DNA of 48,573 nt, from assembly GCA_007095785.1 (NCBI GenBank), contig SFBL01000022.1, positions 1 through 48,573 on the forward strand. Reading direction: 5' to 3'. The notes under the pieces were generated by a model. That model had not been told where the DNA came from. It ran no database searches and saw only the letters and a program-made list of their open reading frames with translations. Of this stretch, positions 40,432-48,573 are shown one piece after another. Positions within the stretch are counted from its first letter, which is position 1. Every line of letters begins with the position of its first letter. The position numbers were made by a program, and so were the translations under genes. Source of the stretch: Microcystis aeruginosa Ma_SC_T_19800800_S464 (GTDB lineage: Bacteria; Cyanobacteriota; Cyanobacteriia; Cyanobacteriales; Microcystaceae).

Positions 40432-41005
40432 ATCGCTATCGGAGGATAAATTCTATCAATATTTTCTTTTCACTCTCGTCTCGGTCTTTTCCCTCGGAAA
40501 GGGTTCCGAAGGCGGCATCCCTCGATATGCCTATTTTTCGAAGGATTCAGGGCTCTTCTCGACTTTGTGTGATAATTTTTGCTTATGTAAGTTTAAATGC
40601 TTACTGGGCAAGACTTTTAGGACTATTTTGAAAGAAGAAACTATCAGTATAGACCTCGTTTCCACACAGAAACCAGAAGAGCCGATTCAGGTCGTCGGAC
40701 GCGGAGAAACCCGAGTTTAGACAACTATACCGTTTCTCTTGCCCTTACGGCCGATTCGGCGACGGTTCACGAGTTATGGGGAAAAGTGATTTTCGCCTCA
40801 TCTGGTCGCGGGCGATCAAACTACCGAGAGGAGGCAACTTTTTCGGGAGCGGGTAGTCTGACAGATCGATCAACGTTCCCAAAGTTCACTGCTGCCCATA
40901 TAATTATCACCATTGGATATTTCCTAAAAGCTCTCGACTTTTTCGGAGAATTATTCTAAACATTTCCAAGAACCCTCTATCGTTTTTGCCTTAACTATTA
41001 CTATT
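40432..41005. other. 574-base stretch between divergent genes
   Basis: No recognised gene. The frame of the following glycosyltransferase is open upstream of its ATG from 40928 (KLSTFSENYSKHFQEPS) but has no start codon or ribosome-binding site. G+C content resembles the neighbouring genes, so part may be decayed coding DNA. See the inversion finding. Confidence 0.4.
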
Positions 41006-42688
41006 ATGGATGAAATAAACACGATCGGGATCGATAGTAACAGTACGGAGTGTCTTACTGGTTCGGACTCTCGGAAAGCTAAACCTATCGAGGCCTCGGA
41101 TCGAAAAATCCCGATTGTTTTTTTCGGCCGTCTCGAAGAAAGAAAAGGACTGCGCACTTTTGTTGAAGCACTCCAGTGTCTCGACTCGTCTTTACAGCAA
41201 AAACTCAAAATTACATTTTTAGGAAAAGTTGTTCCGCTCTATTCGGCCGAGTTATGCCATCTGAATAGCCAACAATACATCGAGCGCGAACTGAAAGATC
41301 GGGTTTCCTACGAGATTGTCTCGAACCTGTATAGCGCCCAAGCGATCCAGTATATTCGCGACCTCGATCACCCGATCGTCTGTCTTACCAGTCCCGAAGA
41401 AAATTTTCCCAATACCGCTCTAGAAATGGGACAGCTTCCCGTCAACCTCGTGGTTTCCGATACGGGAGGCTTTCGCGAAACCCTACAACTGGTAAACCGG
41501 CAATCGGGACTCTATTGGTTTAAACCGAAAGATGCCGATTCGCTGGCCCTGATGATCTCTAAAGCCGCGCTCGATTATCCGCGAAGCCCCACCGTTTCCA
41601 GCCGCGCCGAGCTAGAGCGGGTGAACCAAGATCTACTCGCAAAAAAACTCGAACATATCGAACAAGCGTTCCTGCGGGCCGTTACTCCCGACGAATCTCC
41701 TTTACCCAAGATCACGATCGCGATCCCCTATTACAATCAGGGAAAACTTCTTCCCGATTGTTTGGCAAGAATAGAAGCGCAAACCTACGCGAACGTGGAA
41801 GTGATCGTAGTAGATGACGGCTCGACCGAAGAATACAGCCGAGATCTATTCGATCGCTACAGTTCTCTCTTGCCGAACTGCCAGTTTATCCGGCTAGAAA
41901 CCCGACAAGGTTTAGGATCGGTTCGCAACTTCGCAGTCGCGCAATCGACTGGGGACTATTTTCTTGCTATCGATCCCCACGTCTTGTTAATGCCTTTTGC
42001 CCTAGAAAAATTCGCCGAGGCAGCCTGTCGATCAGGTGCCGCTATTGTCACCTGTCCCAGAAAAGAAGTGGGCGCAGTGGAACGGCTCGTAAATTTCCCC
42101 GGCGGGTCTCTGCCGGTTTTACTCCAATCAAACGTTTACGGACAGGGCTGTCATTTATTTTCCTTACCTTTATTGAAAAAGTTCCAACAGACCGAGAGCA
42201 AGGATATCCGCACTCAGTCTTGGGAAACGATCGCTGCTGCGGTAGTGATCGGGGAAAAAATTATCACCTATCCCTATCCTCTCTACGAGTACCGAGTGAC
42301 CGCGGAAACGGGAAATATCGATCAACCCCATCCCCGAGAGCAGTATTCTCTCCGTCAATATCTAGCGAAAATCCCCCCGGCTCAATGGTCGCCCCGACAG
42401 ATTTATATGTTATTAACGGCTATCCAGCAACTACAAAACAGTCCGCCCGTGGAAGAAGAAGCTCACTCGCGAATAGCGGCGTTACAGTTCGAGAATCACG
42501 CTTTACACGCAGAGATATCCAAATTACGGTCGCAGATCGCTGTTTTACAGCCTGAAATAGAACGGATAGCCAATGAAGCGCATATTGCAAAAGAGCGAGT
42601 TAACGCAATGGAAACGAGCAAATTCTGGAAATTGCGGAGTCGTTGGTTCCATATCAAGCGTGCGGTGGGCTTGCCCACAAGCGAGTGA
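41006..42688 (+). CDS. Bifunctional glycosyltransferase (GT4 C-terminal half plus GT2) with coiled coil and shared tail
   Basis: The 560-residue protein starts with only the C-terminal half of a GT-B enzyme (residues 35-225: PIVFFGRLEERKGLRTFVEA; CLTSPEENFPNTALEMGQ with the E-x7-E-type motif; SDTGGFRETL). A complete GT2 (GT-A) domain follows (234-450: KITIAIPYYNQGKLL, EVIVVDDGSTEEYSRD, RLETRQGLGSVRNFAV). The usual DxD metal motif is represented only by AIDPHVLL. A coiled coil (about 470-530) and a 29-residue tail AMETSKFWKLRSRWFHIK (42599-42685) end the protein. The GT-B N-terminal half is missing and no ribosome-binding site precedes the ATG, suggesting that the gene lost its 5' part. Confidence 0.7.
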   Translation: MDEINTIGIDSNSTECLTGSDSRKAKPIEASDRKIPIVFFGRLEERKGLRTFVEALQCLDSSLQQKLKITFLGKVVPLYSAELCHLNSQQYIERELKDRVSYEIVSNLYSAQAIQYIRDLDHPIVCLTSPEENFPNTALEMGQLPVNLVVSDTGGFRETLQLVNRQSGLYWFKPKDADSLALMISKAALDYPRSPTVSSRAELERVNQDLLAKKLEHIEQAFLRAVTPDESPLPKITIAIPYYNQGKLLPDCLARIEAQTYANVEVIVVDDGSTEEYSRDLFDRYSSLLPNCQFIRLETRQGLGSVRNFAVAQSTGDYFLAIDPHVLLMPFALEKFAEAACRSGAAIVTCPRKEVGAVERLVNFPGGSLPVLLQSNVYGQGCHLFSLPLLKKFQQTESKDIRTQSWETIAAAVVIGEKIITYPYPLYEYRVTAETGNIDQPHPREQYSLRQYLAKIPPAQWSPRQIYMLLTAIQQLQNSPPVEEEAHSRIAALQFENHALHAEISKLRSQIAVLQPEIERIANEAHIAKERVNAMETSKFWKLRSRWFHIKRAVGLPTSE

Positions 42689-42864
42689 TCATGACTTCTG
42701 GACGACAACCCACCATGCACGGGATTCCCGATCGAGCATAGGAATTTTGGCGTTGCTGATTTTAAGTACAAATTCTCCTCTAGGCAATTCTTAAAACCCA
42801 GGACTAGGCTAACTTGTGGATACGATGCACAATTAGCATTGATATCCTGTTTCGGCAATGCCAA

Positions 42865-43035
42865 AAAGTTAATCTGGAAGAGGCCTGTAGACAAGTTCAA
42901 GATTTTCAGCAGTCTCAACGGCAACAACTTCAGGAGGAACTCGCTCGTACAGAACAAGCTCTAGAGGAAACCAAGCAAGAAATTGCCGCCATGAAAACCA
43001 GTAAATTCCTGAAACTGAAAGCTATATTCTCCTAA
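42865..43035 (+). pseudogene. 3' fragment of another coiled-coil/tail gene
   Basis: The frame, open from about 42814 to 43035, encodes a coiled coil (LEEACRQVQDFQQSQRQQLQ, LARTEQALEETKQEIA) and then AMKTSKFLKLKAIFS, a cut-short version of the C-terminal tail found on three enzymes of this cluster (tail part 42982-43032). No catalytic domain precedes it, and the last half of the tail is missing. It is best seen as the leftover end of a deleted glycan-cluster gene. Confidence 0.65.
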
Positions 43036-43249
43036 AATTTTCCTAAACTGTCCCTAGACTGATGATTTCCTCCTTTCCCCTCCCCAGTTCCTTAAACTAC
43101 AGTCGCATCCGTCTCGACATCCGTTGATATGAATGCTCTCCCCATAGAGAAAAAAAATCAGGCTCCCTATCGTTCTCCACATCCCCGTCCAATGCACGCT
43201 TGCGGTCATGATGGCGACACAGCGATCGCTGTTGGTACGGCATCTACTT
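43036..43249. other. Stretch without a supported gene
   Basis: About 210 bases between the fragment above and a MITE. The minus strand has a short open frame (RHHDRKRALDGDVENDRE), of coding-like composition, but it matches no family I recognise and one end lies in the MITE. A HIP1 octamer lies at 43222. Confidence 0.3.
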
Positions 43250-43449
43250 GGGGTTGGCTGAATAAATCTAAAAACCTTGTTGGATAAGGCTTTGAGACTT
43301 TTTTCCCTCAAAAAGTGCCGACCATTGGAGTGATCGGGGGTAAAATTCAGGTACTTTTTCCCTGAAAATTAGGTAACTGACTACCTCAAAATCGGTAAAA
43401 CCCTACACCCCACACTCTGCCCCCAGGAAAAACTTTTTCAGCAGACCCC
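43250..43449. repeat. MITE-like element, copy 5 (reverse orientation)
   Basis: GGGGTTGGCTGAATAAAT at the left and TTTTTCAGCAGACCCC at the right form imperfect terminal inverted repeats. The interior matches copies 2 and 3 reversed (AAAAAGTGCCGACCATTG; CCTGAAAATTAGGTAACTGA; GGTAAAACCCTACACCCC). No direct duplication is evident at the ends, and the element cuts into a short open frame on its right side. Confidence 0.75.
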
Positions 43450-43577
43450 GCATAACACAAAATAAGCATCTTGTCAAGGGGTCTGTAAAAATTATTTTCC
43501 AACCAGCGGAAGAAAGGCCAGGCGGTGCTAAAGCGATGATTGCGGCGGTAGTCGTCAAAAATAGGATGTGGAGTCAA
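43450..43577 (-). pseudogene. Truncated ORF of unknown function
   Basis: A frame starting at 43577 reads MTPHPIFDDYRRNHRFSTAW, then PFFRWLENNFYRPLDKML, and runs into the MITE at 43449. The composition looks coding and the N-terminus looks native, but I do not recognise the family; a transposase or a small cyanobacterial protein are both possible. The MITE removed everything after about 43 residues. Confidence 0.35.
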
Positions 43578-43753
43578 CTATTAGCTGTTTTGCCCCCTAT
43601 TATCGTCGATAATAACAAGTCTGACAATTTATCTGACCCTCACCTGACCACGGCCGAACCCTCGTAGAAGTTGGACAAGGGGCAAAGTTTAATAGGGAAT
43701 CACTGAATAGGCCGCCAGCTTGTTAGAGTATTGGGAGTAATTTTGAGCGAGCG

Positions 43754-45142
43754 ATGATACTACAGCCTTTCCTTTCTTCCGCTTGGAGTCCTAATCTTCC
43801 CCTGTTAGCCTCGGCAGCTACAGCCGAAACTGCTGATAGTGCCTTAGTTTTAGCCTGCGTGCTGCTGAGTTTGACCGTTATTTATTTCGCCTGTAAACTG
43901 GGGGGGGAAATATGCGTCCGATTCAACTTGCCTCCAGTGTTAGGAGAATTAGTCGGTGGCGTGATTATCGGGGTTTCTGCCCTAAAATTACTGGTTTTTC
44001 CAGAAGGAGGGGCGGGATTCGAGGATTCTTTGCTAATTCATTTCCTAGAATCCACTTCCCCCCTCACCCCAGAGCAATCTCCCGCCGTTTTTAGTGCTGC
44101 CAGTGAGGTAATTTCCGTCCTCTCGGAATTGGGGGTAATTATCCTGCTGTTTGAGATCGGTTTAGAATCGGACTTGCAGGAATTAATTCGCGTCGGTCCA
44201 CAGGCAGCTGCTGTGGCAGTGGTGGGGGTTGCGGTTCCCTTTTTGGTGGGTACTTTGGGTTTAATCTATATTTTCCATCTGGCCACCATTCCCGCTATTT
44301 TTGCCGGGGCAGCTCTAACCGCTACCAGCATCGGCATTACCGCCAAGGTTTTAGCAGAAATAGGGAAGTTATCGGCGAAAGAAGGTCAAATTATTATCGG
44401 GGCTGCGGTTCTCGATGATATTCTCGGTATTATCGTTCTCGCTGTCGTTGCTTCTTTGGTGAAGACTGGAGAAGTGCAGATTAGCAAAGTAATTTATCTA
44501 GTTATTAGTTCTAGCGCTTTTGTGATCGGGGCGATCCTGATCGGTCGTTTTTTAAGCCCCTTTTACGTTCAATTAGTTAATAGCATGAAAACTAGGGGAC
44601 AATTACTCTTAGTTTCCCTAATTTTCGCCTTTATTCTTGCCTATATTGCCCAAGTTATCCAATTAGAAGCGATTCTCGGTTCCTTTGCTGCGGGCCTAGT
44701 CCTAGCGGAAACGGAAAAGCGCTCGGAATTGGCAGCACAAGTGTTCCCGATCGCCGATTTATTCGTACCGATATTTTTCGTCTGTGTGGGGGCAAAAACC
44801 GATTTAAGTGTCCTTAATCCCGCTATTCCCAGCAATCGAGAAGGATTAGTCTTGGCCGCTTTCCTAATTGTCGTCGCTATTTTGGGTAAAGTGGTGACGG
44901 GGTTAGCCGTTTTCAGCCAGGAAAAACTCAATCGCTTGGCGATCGGAGTTGGCATGATTCCCCGGGGTGAAGTGGGTTTAGTCTTTGCCGGAGTCGGGGC
45001 TGCTAGTGGCGCTTTATCCCCCGCTACCGATGCGGCGATTATTATGATGGTGATCTCGACTACCTTTATCGCTCCGCCCCTGTTAAGGTTAGTATTTAAA
45101 GAACCCACCGCCAGCCCTCAATCAGTGAGCAGTGAGCAGTGA
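43754..45142 (+). CDS. nhaS3: Na+/H+ antiporter, NhaS3-like (CPA2)
   Basis: The 462-residue protein is a CPA2 cation:proton antiporter with about 12 membrane helices. The paired aspartates of the ion site are in GAAVLDDILGIIVLAVV; other family segments are LPPVLGELVGGVIIGVSAL, ELGVIILLFEIGLESDLQEL and GVGMIPRGEVGLVFAG. Length and sequence pattern fit Synechocystis NhaS3, which sits in thylakoids and is needed for Na+/K+ homeostasis. The symbol is assigned by resemblance. An N-terminal extension of about 30 residues precedes the first helix. The last codons (SVSSEQ) come from the CAGTGAG repeat array, so the C-terminus is shaped by that repeat. Confidence 0.8.
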   Translation: MILQPFLSSAWSPNLPLLASAATAETADSALVLACVLLSLTVIYFACKLGGEICVRFNLPPVLGELVGGVIIGVSALKLLVFPEGGAGFEDSLLIHFLESTSPLTPEQSPAVFSAASEVISVLSELGVIILLFEIGLESDLQELIRVGPQAAAVAVVGVAVPFLVGTLGLIYIFHLATIPAIFAGAALTATSIGITAKVLAEIGKLSAKEGQIIIGAAVLDDILGIIVLAVVASLVKTGEVQISKVIYLVISSSAFVIGAILIGRFLSPFYVQLVNSMKTRGQLLLVSLIFAFILAYIAQVIQLEAILGSFAAGLVLAETEKRSELAAQVFPIADLFVPIFFVCVGAKTDLSVLNPAIPSNREGLVLAAFLIVVAILGKVVTGLAVFSQEKLNRLAIGVGMIPRGEVGLVFAGVGAASGALSPATDAAIIMMVISTTFIAPPLLRLVFKEPTASPQSVSSEQ

Positions 45143-45185
45143 GCAGTTACCAGTGGCAGTGTTAAGTTACCAGTAGCAGTGTTAA
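45123..45185. repeat. CAGTGAG / CAGT-type tandem repeats
   Basis: Units CAGTGAG (three times) are followed by CAGTTAC, CAGTGGCAGTGTTAAGTTAC and CAGTAGCAGTGTTAAG, the last two being direct copies of a 22-base unit. The array begins inside the antiporter gene. Confidence 0.7.
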
Positions 45186-45577
45186 GTGGCACTAACAGTG
45201 CCGTCTTTTCATTGATAACAAGGGCCGAATCTAAATCCTAATTTGTTAAGCTAAAAGCTTTGATGGACTTAGTTTCTAACCTTATTTTTAGGTAGGAGAA
45301 TTGCCAGATTCTTTTTTGGAGCCTCTTGCCTATTACCTTCAGAAGCTGATAACTGATGACTGATGACTGATCACTGATCACTGATCACTGATAACTGATT
45401 ACTGATTACTGATTACTGATCAGAAACATAGCAGACCGTGTCAACGTCCCATAAGCTTGTTTTTATTGATAGTCATTCTCAGGGCATTAACGGAGCTATG
45501 GATGGCCAAAAATCGACAAAATAGTCCATTTTTACCGAAAAAAGGTAATTGATAACTGAGCAACGGGAGCATCGATC
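45143..45577. other. Intergenic stretch with repeats upstream of the amidase
   Basis: 435 bases, mostly repeat arrays (45123-45185 and 45346-45422). The remaining part contains CATAAGCTTGTTTTTATTG and GGGAG just before the GTG start of the amidase. No gene is seen. Confidence 0.5.
45346..45422. repeat. CTGATNN heptamer array (11 units)
   Basis: Eleven contiguous heptamers: CTGATAA, two CTGATGA, three CTGATCA, CTGATAA, three CTGATTA and CTGATCA. The first five bases are constant and the last two vary. It is the longest array of this family in the window. Confidence 0.85.
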
Positions 45578-47476
45578 GTGAGATTTCATTGGTTATTCCT
45601 AAGCGCATTAACTTGGTTGCTGGTGGCGGCCCCTGCTTGGGCAGGCAAGCTCGTCTTTTGGCGATTCGACACCAATGAGAATCGTCTGGTGTTCACCACC
45701 GACAATCGAGTGCAACCGCGAGCGCAAATGATCACTAACCCCACCAGGATCGTGATCGATCTGCCCGGGATCAAGTTAGGGCAACCCAATATTAACAGGC
45801 CTATTAGCAATATCATCAGAAGTGTCCGTATCGGTCAATTTGATGCGGAAACTACCCGTTTAGTGATTGAATTAGCCCCCGGCTACACCGTCGATCCTCA
45901 ACAGGTAAAAATTCGGGGAATTTCGCCCACTCAATGGACAGTGGAATTGCCGGAACCCCAACCGATTACTGAGCAAACAGAACCACCCGTCACCCCCGAT
46001 CCCACACCTCCCCCCGATCGCGGTTCCACCCGTCCCACTCCCCCACCTCCAGTTAGCCGGACGGACAACAACGATGATTTTCAGGTCACTCGCAATGGTC
46101 TTTTTGTCCGTTTAGAGCAAAATGGTGATGAGCGATCGATCCGCAGTCAACGCAGCCGGGACGGCAAAAAAATCGAATTTGAATTACCCGGCGCCACTTT
46201 ACCCAGCAGTCTCACCGGTCAAACTCTCCCCGTCAATCGCTATGGGGTCGGTGATATTCAATTCAGTCAGACTGCCAATCAAAGGGCTAAGATTTCCCTG
46301 AGCGTTAATAGAGATAGTCCCGATTGGCAAGCTCTCTATAGTCGTTTTGGTGGCTTGGTTTTACTGCCTAGGGGCGGCATGAGTTCTGTGGATAATATCT
46401 CCTCACCTCCCCCCACTCAGGCCAGCAATCCCACTCCCCGTCCCAATAATCCCCCCGCGAAAACTGCCAATAATCCCCCTTCTAGCAATCGTTTGGCCAC
46501 GATCTCCTCGATCGATCTGACGGGTAGTAATGATCGCCTGTTAATTCGTGCGGATTCACCCCTAAAAGCTAACGGCAGTGTTAACCGGGATGGGGTCTAT
46601 GAACTACGCATCGAAAATGCTAAGTTAGCCGAGTCTTTTCGTGGTCCGCGCTTCGGTCGCAATAGTCCTATCTATCAATTGCGGGTACGTCAGGAAAGCA
46701 CCAATAGGGTGCTGATTTTGGTACAGACCGCAGCAGGATTTCAATTAGGTCAACTCAATCAATCCGATAGTCAAACCCTAGCCCTAGAATTGCTCTCCTC
46801 CCGCAATTCTAGCCCCGTTTCTCAGGTTCCTGACTCCACCACTATACCTGTTCCTTTACCCGCCAATACGGGGCCATTTAACCCACCGCCGCGCCCCTCT
46901 AATCCCACTCCTAATCCCCCCCAACAACGCAATGGCCGCTTTCTAGTGGTTATAGATCCGGGCCATGGTGGTAAGGATCCGGGCGCGATCGGAATTGGTG
47001 GCCTTCAGGAAAAAAACGTAATTCTGCCCATTTCCCTAGAAGTTACCCGCATTCTGCAACAACAGGGCATCGATGTGCGTCTCACCAGAGATAGCGATTT
47101 TTTTGTCACCCTGCAAGGGCGCACGGATATGGCTAACCGGATCGATGCCGATCTATTTGTCAGTATCCACGCTAACTCTATGGGGAAAGCACGACCGGAT
47201 GTCAACGGCATAGAGGTGTATTACTTTGGTGATCGCCGTTTGTCGGACACCATCCATCGCAATATTGTCCGCAGTATCGATATGCGCGATCGGGGTGTGC
47301 GTCGGGCCCGTTTCTATGTGCTGAGAACCTCGAAAATGCCCTCTACCCTCGTGGAAGTGGGTTACGTCACCGGCGCTGAGGATGCTCCTAAATTAGCCAA
47401 TGCCAACTTTCAACGACAAATGGCGGCGGCGATCGCAGGAGGGATTATTGAATATATTCAACGAAATCTCCGTTAA
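45578..47476 (+). CDS. N-acetylmuramoyl-L-alanine amidase with AMIN domain
   Basis: The 632-residue protein has a signal peptide (LFLSALTWLLVAAPAWA), an AMIN domain (residues 25-120; ENRLVFTTDNRVQPRAQM, RIVIDLPG, IRSVRIGQFDAETTRLVIEL) that targets the septum or peptidoglycan, proline-rich linkers around a second AMIN-like segment, and a C-terminal amidase_3 domain (about 450-630). Zinc-ligand motifs are VVIDPGHGGKDPGAIG (His), LQEKNV (Glu), SIHANS (His) and LVEVGYVTG (catalytic Glu). The enzyme cuts the amide between MurNAc and the stem peptide during cell separation. Translation starts at GTG 45578 with GGGAG eight bases before. murI follows 97 bases later on the same strand. Confidence 0.9.
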   Translation: MRFHWLFLSALTWLLVAAPAWAGKLVFWRFDTNENRLVFTTDNRVQPRAQMITNPTRIVIDLPGIKLGQPNINRPISNIIRSVRIGQFDAETTRLVIELAPGYTVDPQQVKIRGISPTQWTVELPEPQPITEQTEPPVTPDPTPPPDRGSTRPTPPPPVSRTDNNDDFQVTRNGLFVRLEQNGDERSIRSQRSRDGKKIEFELPGATLPSSLTGQTLPVNRYGVGDIQFSQTANQRAKISLSVNRDSPDWQALYSRFGGLVLLPRGGMSSVDNISSPPPTQASNPTPRPNNPPAKTANNPPSSNRLATISSIDLTGSNDRLLIRADSPLKANGSVNRDGVYELRIENAKLAESFRGPRFGRNSPIYQLRVRQESTNRVLILVQTAAGFQLGQLNQSDSQTLALELLSSRNSSPVSQVPDSTTIPVPLPANTGPFNPPPRPSNPTPNPPQQRNGRFLVVIDPGHGGKDPGAIGIGGLQEKNVILPISLEVTRILQQQGIDVRLTRDSDFFVTLQGRTDMANRIDADLFVSIHANSMGKARPDVNGIEVYYFGDRRLSDTIHRNIVRSIDMRDRGVRRARFYVLRTSKMPSTLVEVGYVTGAEDAPKLANANFQRQMAAAIAGGIIEYIQRNLR

Positions 47477-47573
47477 TGATTAAATCATTGGAGCATTAGT
47501 TTACCAATCAAAAAATCCGTGTTTTAATATCATCAAATAAAGCTATTTTAGATCAGCGTTTTCCTCGATATCT

Positions 47574-48386
47574 ATGAGAGAATCACAACTTAGTCCGATT
47601 GGTGTGTTTGATAGTGGTGTGGGTGGACTGACCGTTTTAAGGGAGTTGTATAAACAACTGCCCCAAGAATCAATTCTCTATTTCGCTGATACCGCTAGAC
47701 TTCCCTACGGAACTCGTTCTAAAGGGGAAATTATCGAATTTGTCCGGGAAATTCTCACTTGGATGGGCGAGCGCCGGGTGAAAATGGTGATTATGGCCTG
47801 TAATACCAGTTCCGCCTTGGCTTTAGAAGAAGTACAGGCCGAATTTAAAGATTTACCAATTTTGGGGGTAATTTTACCCGGGGCAAAAACTGCCGTTAAA
47901 CAAGGAAAGCGCATTGGGGTGATTTCTACCCCGGCTACGGCTAAAAGTAATGCCTATAAACAAGCCATTCAAGAAATCGATCCTACTGCCCAAGTTTGGC
48001 AAATTCCCTGTCCTGAGTTTGTCCCTTTAATCGAAGCTAACCGCATTTTTGACCCCTACACCACGCAGGTGGCTAGGGAATATCTTCAGCCTTTACTGGC
48101 AGAAAATATTGATACTCTGGTCTATGGTTGTACCCATTATCGCCATCTTTCCCCAGTTTTACGTCGTCTTTTACCTAGTTCCGTGCGCTTGGTAGATCCC
48201 GCCGCTGCCGTTGTCCGAGCGGCGGAAAAAGAATTAGAATTATTAGGTCTAAAAAATCCCGAAACATCCCTTCCTACTAACTTCGCAGTTAGCGGTGATC
48301 CTGATACTTTTGCCCGTTTATCTCGTCAATGGCTAGGTTTTTCCCCTACGGTAGAAAAGGTTTATTTACCCGTCCCCGTTTTATAA
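47574..48386 (+). CDS. murI: Glutamate racemase
   Basis: The 270-residue enzyme converts L- to D-glutamate for peptidoglycan stem peptides without a cofactor. The two catalytic cysteines lie in MACNTSSALALE and YGCTHYRHL; the N-terminal IGVFDSGVGGLTVLRELY, YFADTARLPYG and VLRRLLP-type segments are typical. Length is normal. The amidase gene immediately upstream on the same strand also serves peptidoglycan, so a shared transcript is plausible. Confidence 0.95.
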   Translation: MRESQLSPIGVFDSGVGGLTVLRELYKQLPQESILYFADTARLPYGTRSKGEIIEFVREILTWMGERRVKMVIMACNTSSALALEEVQAEFKDLPILGVILPGAKTAVKQGKRIGVISTPATAKSNAYKQAIQEIDPTAQVWQIPCPEFVPLIEANRIFDPYTTQVAREYLQPLLAENIDTLVYGCTHYRHLSPVLRRLLPSSVRLVDPAAAVVRAAEKELELLGLKNPETSLPTNFAVSGDPDTFARLSRQWLGFSPTVEKVYLPVPVL

Positions 48387-48458
48387 CCGTTAGGGACTTG
48401 CGTATTAATAAATTACCATCTAGACTAGAGAAGCAACTTGTTACTCCCAATCTCAACT

Positions 48459-48573
48459 ATGGTAACTGAACTGACTGAAAAAATCAAATCAAGCTTGAAA
48501 GATGCGGCAAAAAAGCTGACAGGTTTTAAGAAAAGGGCTTTTATGGCGCAAGTAACTATAGACTATTTTAACT
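48459..48573 (+). mobile_element. Start of an ISAzo13-like transposase gene (cut by the window end)
   Basis: The last 115 bases encode MVTELTEKIKSSLKDAAKKL, then TGFKKRAFMAQVTIDYFN, matching the N-terminus of ISAzo13-family transposases. The frame is open to the end of the window. The left end of the element probably lies near 48390-48410 (GGGACTTGCGTATTAA), shortly after murI. Completeness cannot be judged. Confidence 0.7.

Noticed and set aside
40630-40960. Open plus-strand frame with VSLALTADSATVHELWG
   Set aside because: No start codon, no ribosome-binding site and no recognised family; kept only as possible decayed coding DNA.
45346-45422. Could the regular heptamer array be a CRISPR?
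   Set aside because: Units are 7 bases with no unique spacers, and no cas genes are nearby.

Overview
The window looks like chromosomal DNA of a unicellular, Microcystis-like cyanobacterium; the genus is inferred. Lineage markers are a beta-carotene hydroxylase (crtR), a CpcT-type phycobiliprotein lyase, PipX, NDH-1 subunit NdhB, a GUN4 domain, many HIP1 octamers (GCGATCGC) and heptamer tandem repeats. Decayed IS elements, MITE-like repeats and toxin-antitoxin genes also fit a repeat-rich Microcystis-type genome.

Layout. 1-1.6 kb: remnants of three IS elements (IS1, ISAs1 and IS5-like) and a MITE-like repeat. 1.65-2.16 kb: a broken HigB/HigA chimera. 2.3-6.3 kb: core genes (crtR, two small secreted proteins, xthA, cpcT, rplI). 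6.3-10.9 kb: a toxin-antitoxin island with intact pairs, orphan and fragmented antitoxins, a truncated VapC, and two small coiled-coil proteins with a C-terminal membrane segment. 11.1-15.5 kb: a membrane-anchored orthocaspase with a C-terminal GUN4 domain, a secreted partner, a three-helix membrane protein and an HTH-AAA NTPase. 15.9-23.7 kb: a YkgJ-like protein, tRNA-Val(UAC), a DUF2227 protein, a GT39-like membrane protein, then proC, sepF, pipY and pipX on the minus strand, divergent from ndhB. 23.8-26.9 kb: a two-gene restriction-modification locus (methyltransferase fused to a specificity domain, plus a PD-(D/E)XK nuclease) between ndhB and ychF. 27.2-32.3 kb: ychF, an EF-G-like GTPase and a dicarboxylate/amino-acid symporter. 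32.4-43.0 kb: a surface-glycan cluster behind an IS1 remnant, with glycosyltransferases, methyltransferases, galE and multidomain fusions. 43.0-48.6 kb: MITE, NhaS3-type antiporter, N-acetylmuramoyl-L-alanine amidase, murI and the start of an ISAzo13-like transposase.

How genes work together. pipX-pipY and sepF-proC form a nitrogen/PLP/division/proline group. Amidase and murI both serve peptidoglycan. The glycan cluster probably builds and methylates a surface polysaccharide.

The least ordinary features are in the glycan cluster. Three otherwise unrelated enzymes, plus one fragment, end in coiled coil followed by the same basic-aromatic tail (AMExSKFWKLR...WF..KR..GL). The two halves of a GT-B fold lie on opposite strands, as if a segment had inverted. 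Other points of interest are the helicase-less M-S plus nuclease locus, the caspase-GUN4 neighbourhood with the 3' end of a second GUN4 gene nearby, and the toxin-antitoxin chimera.
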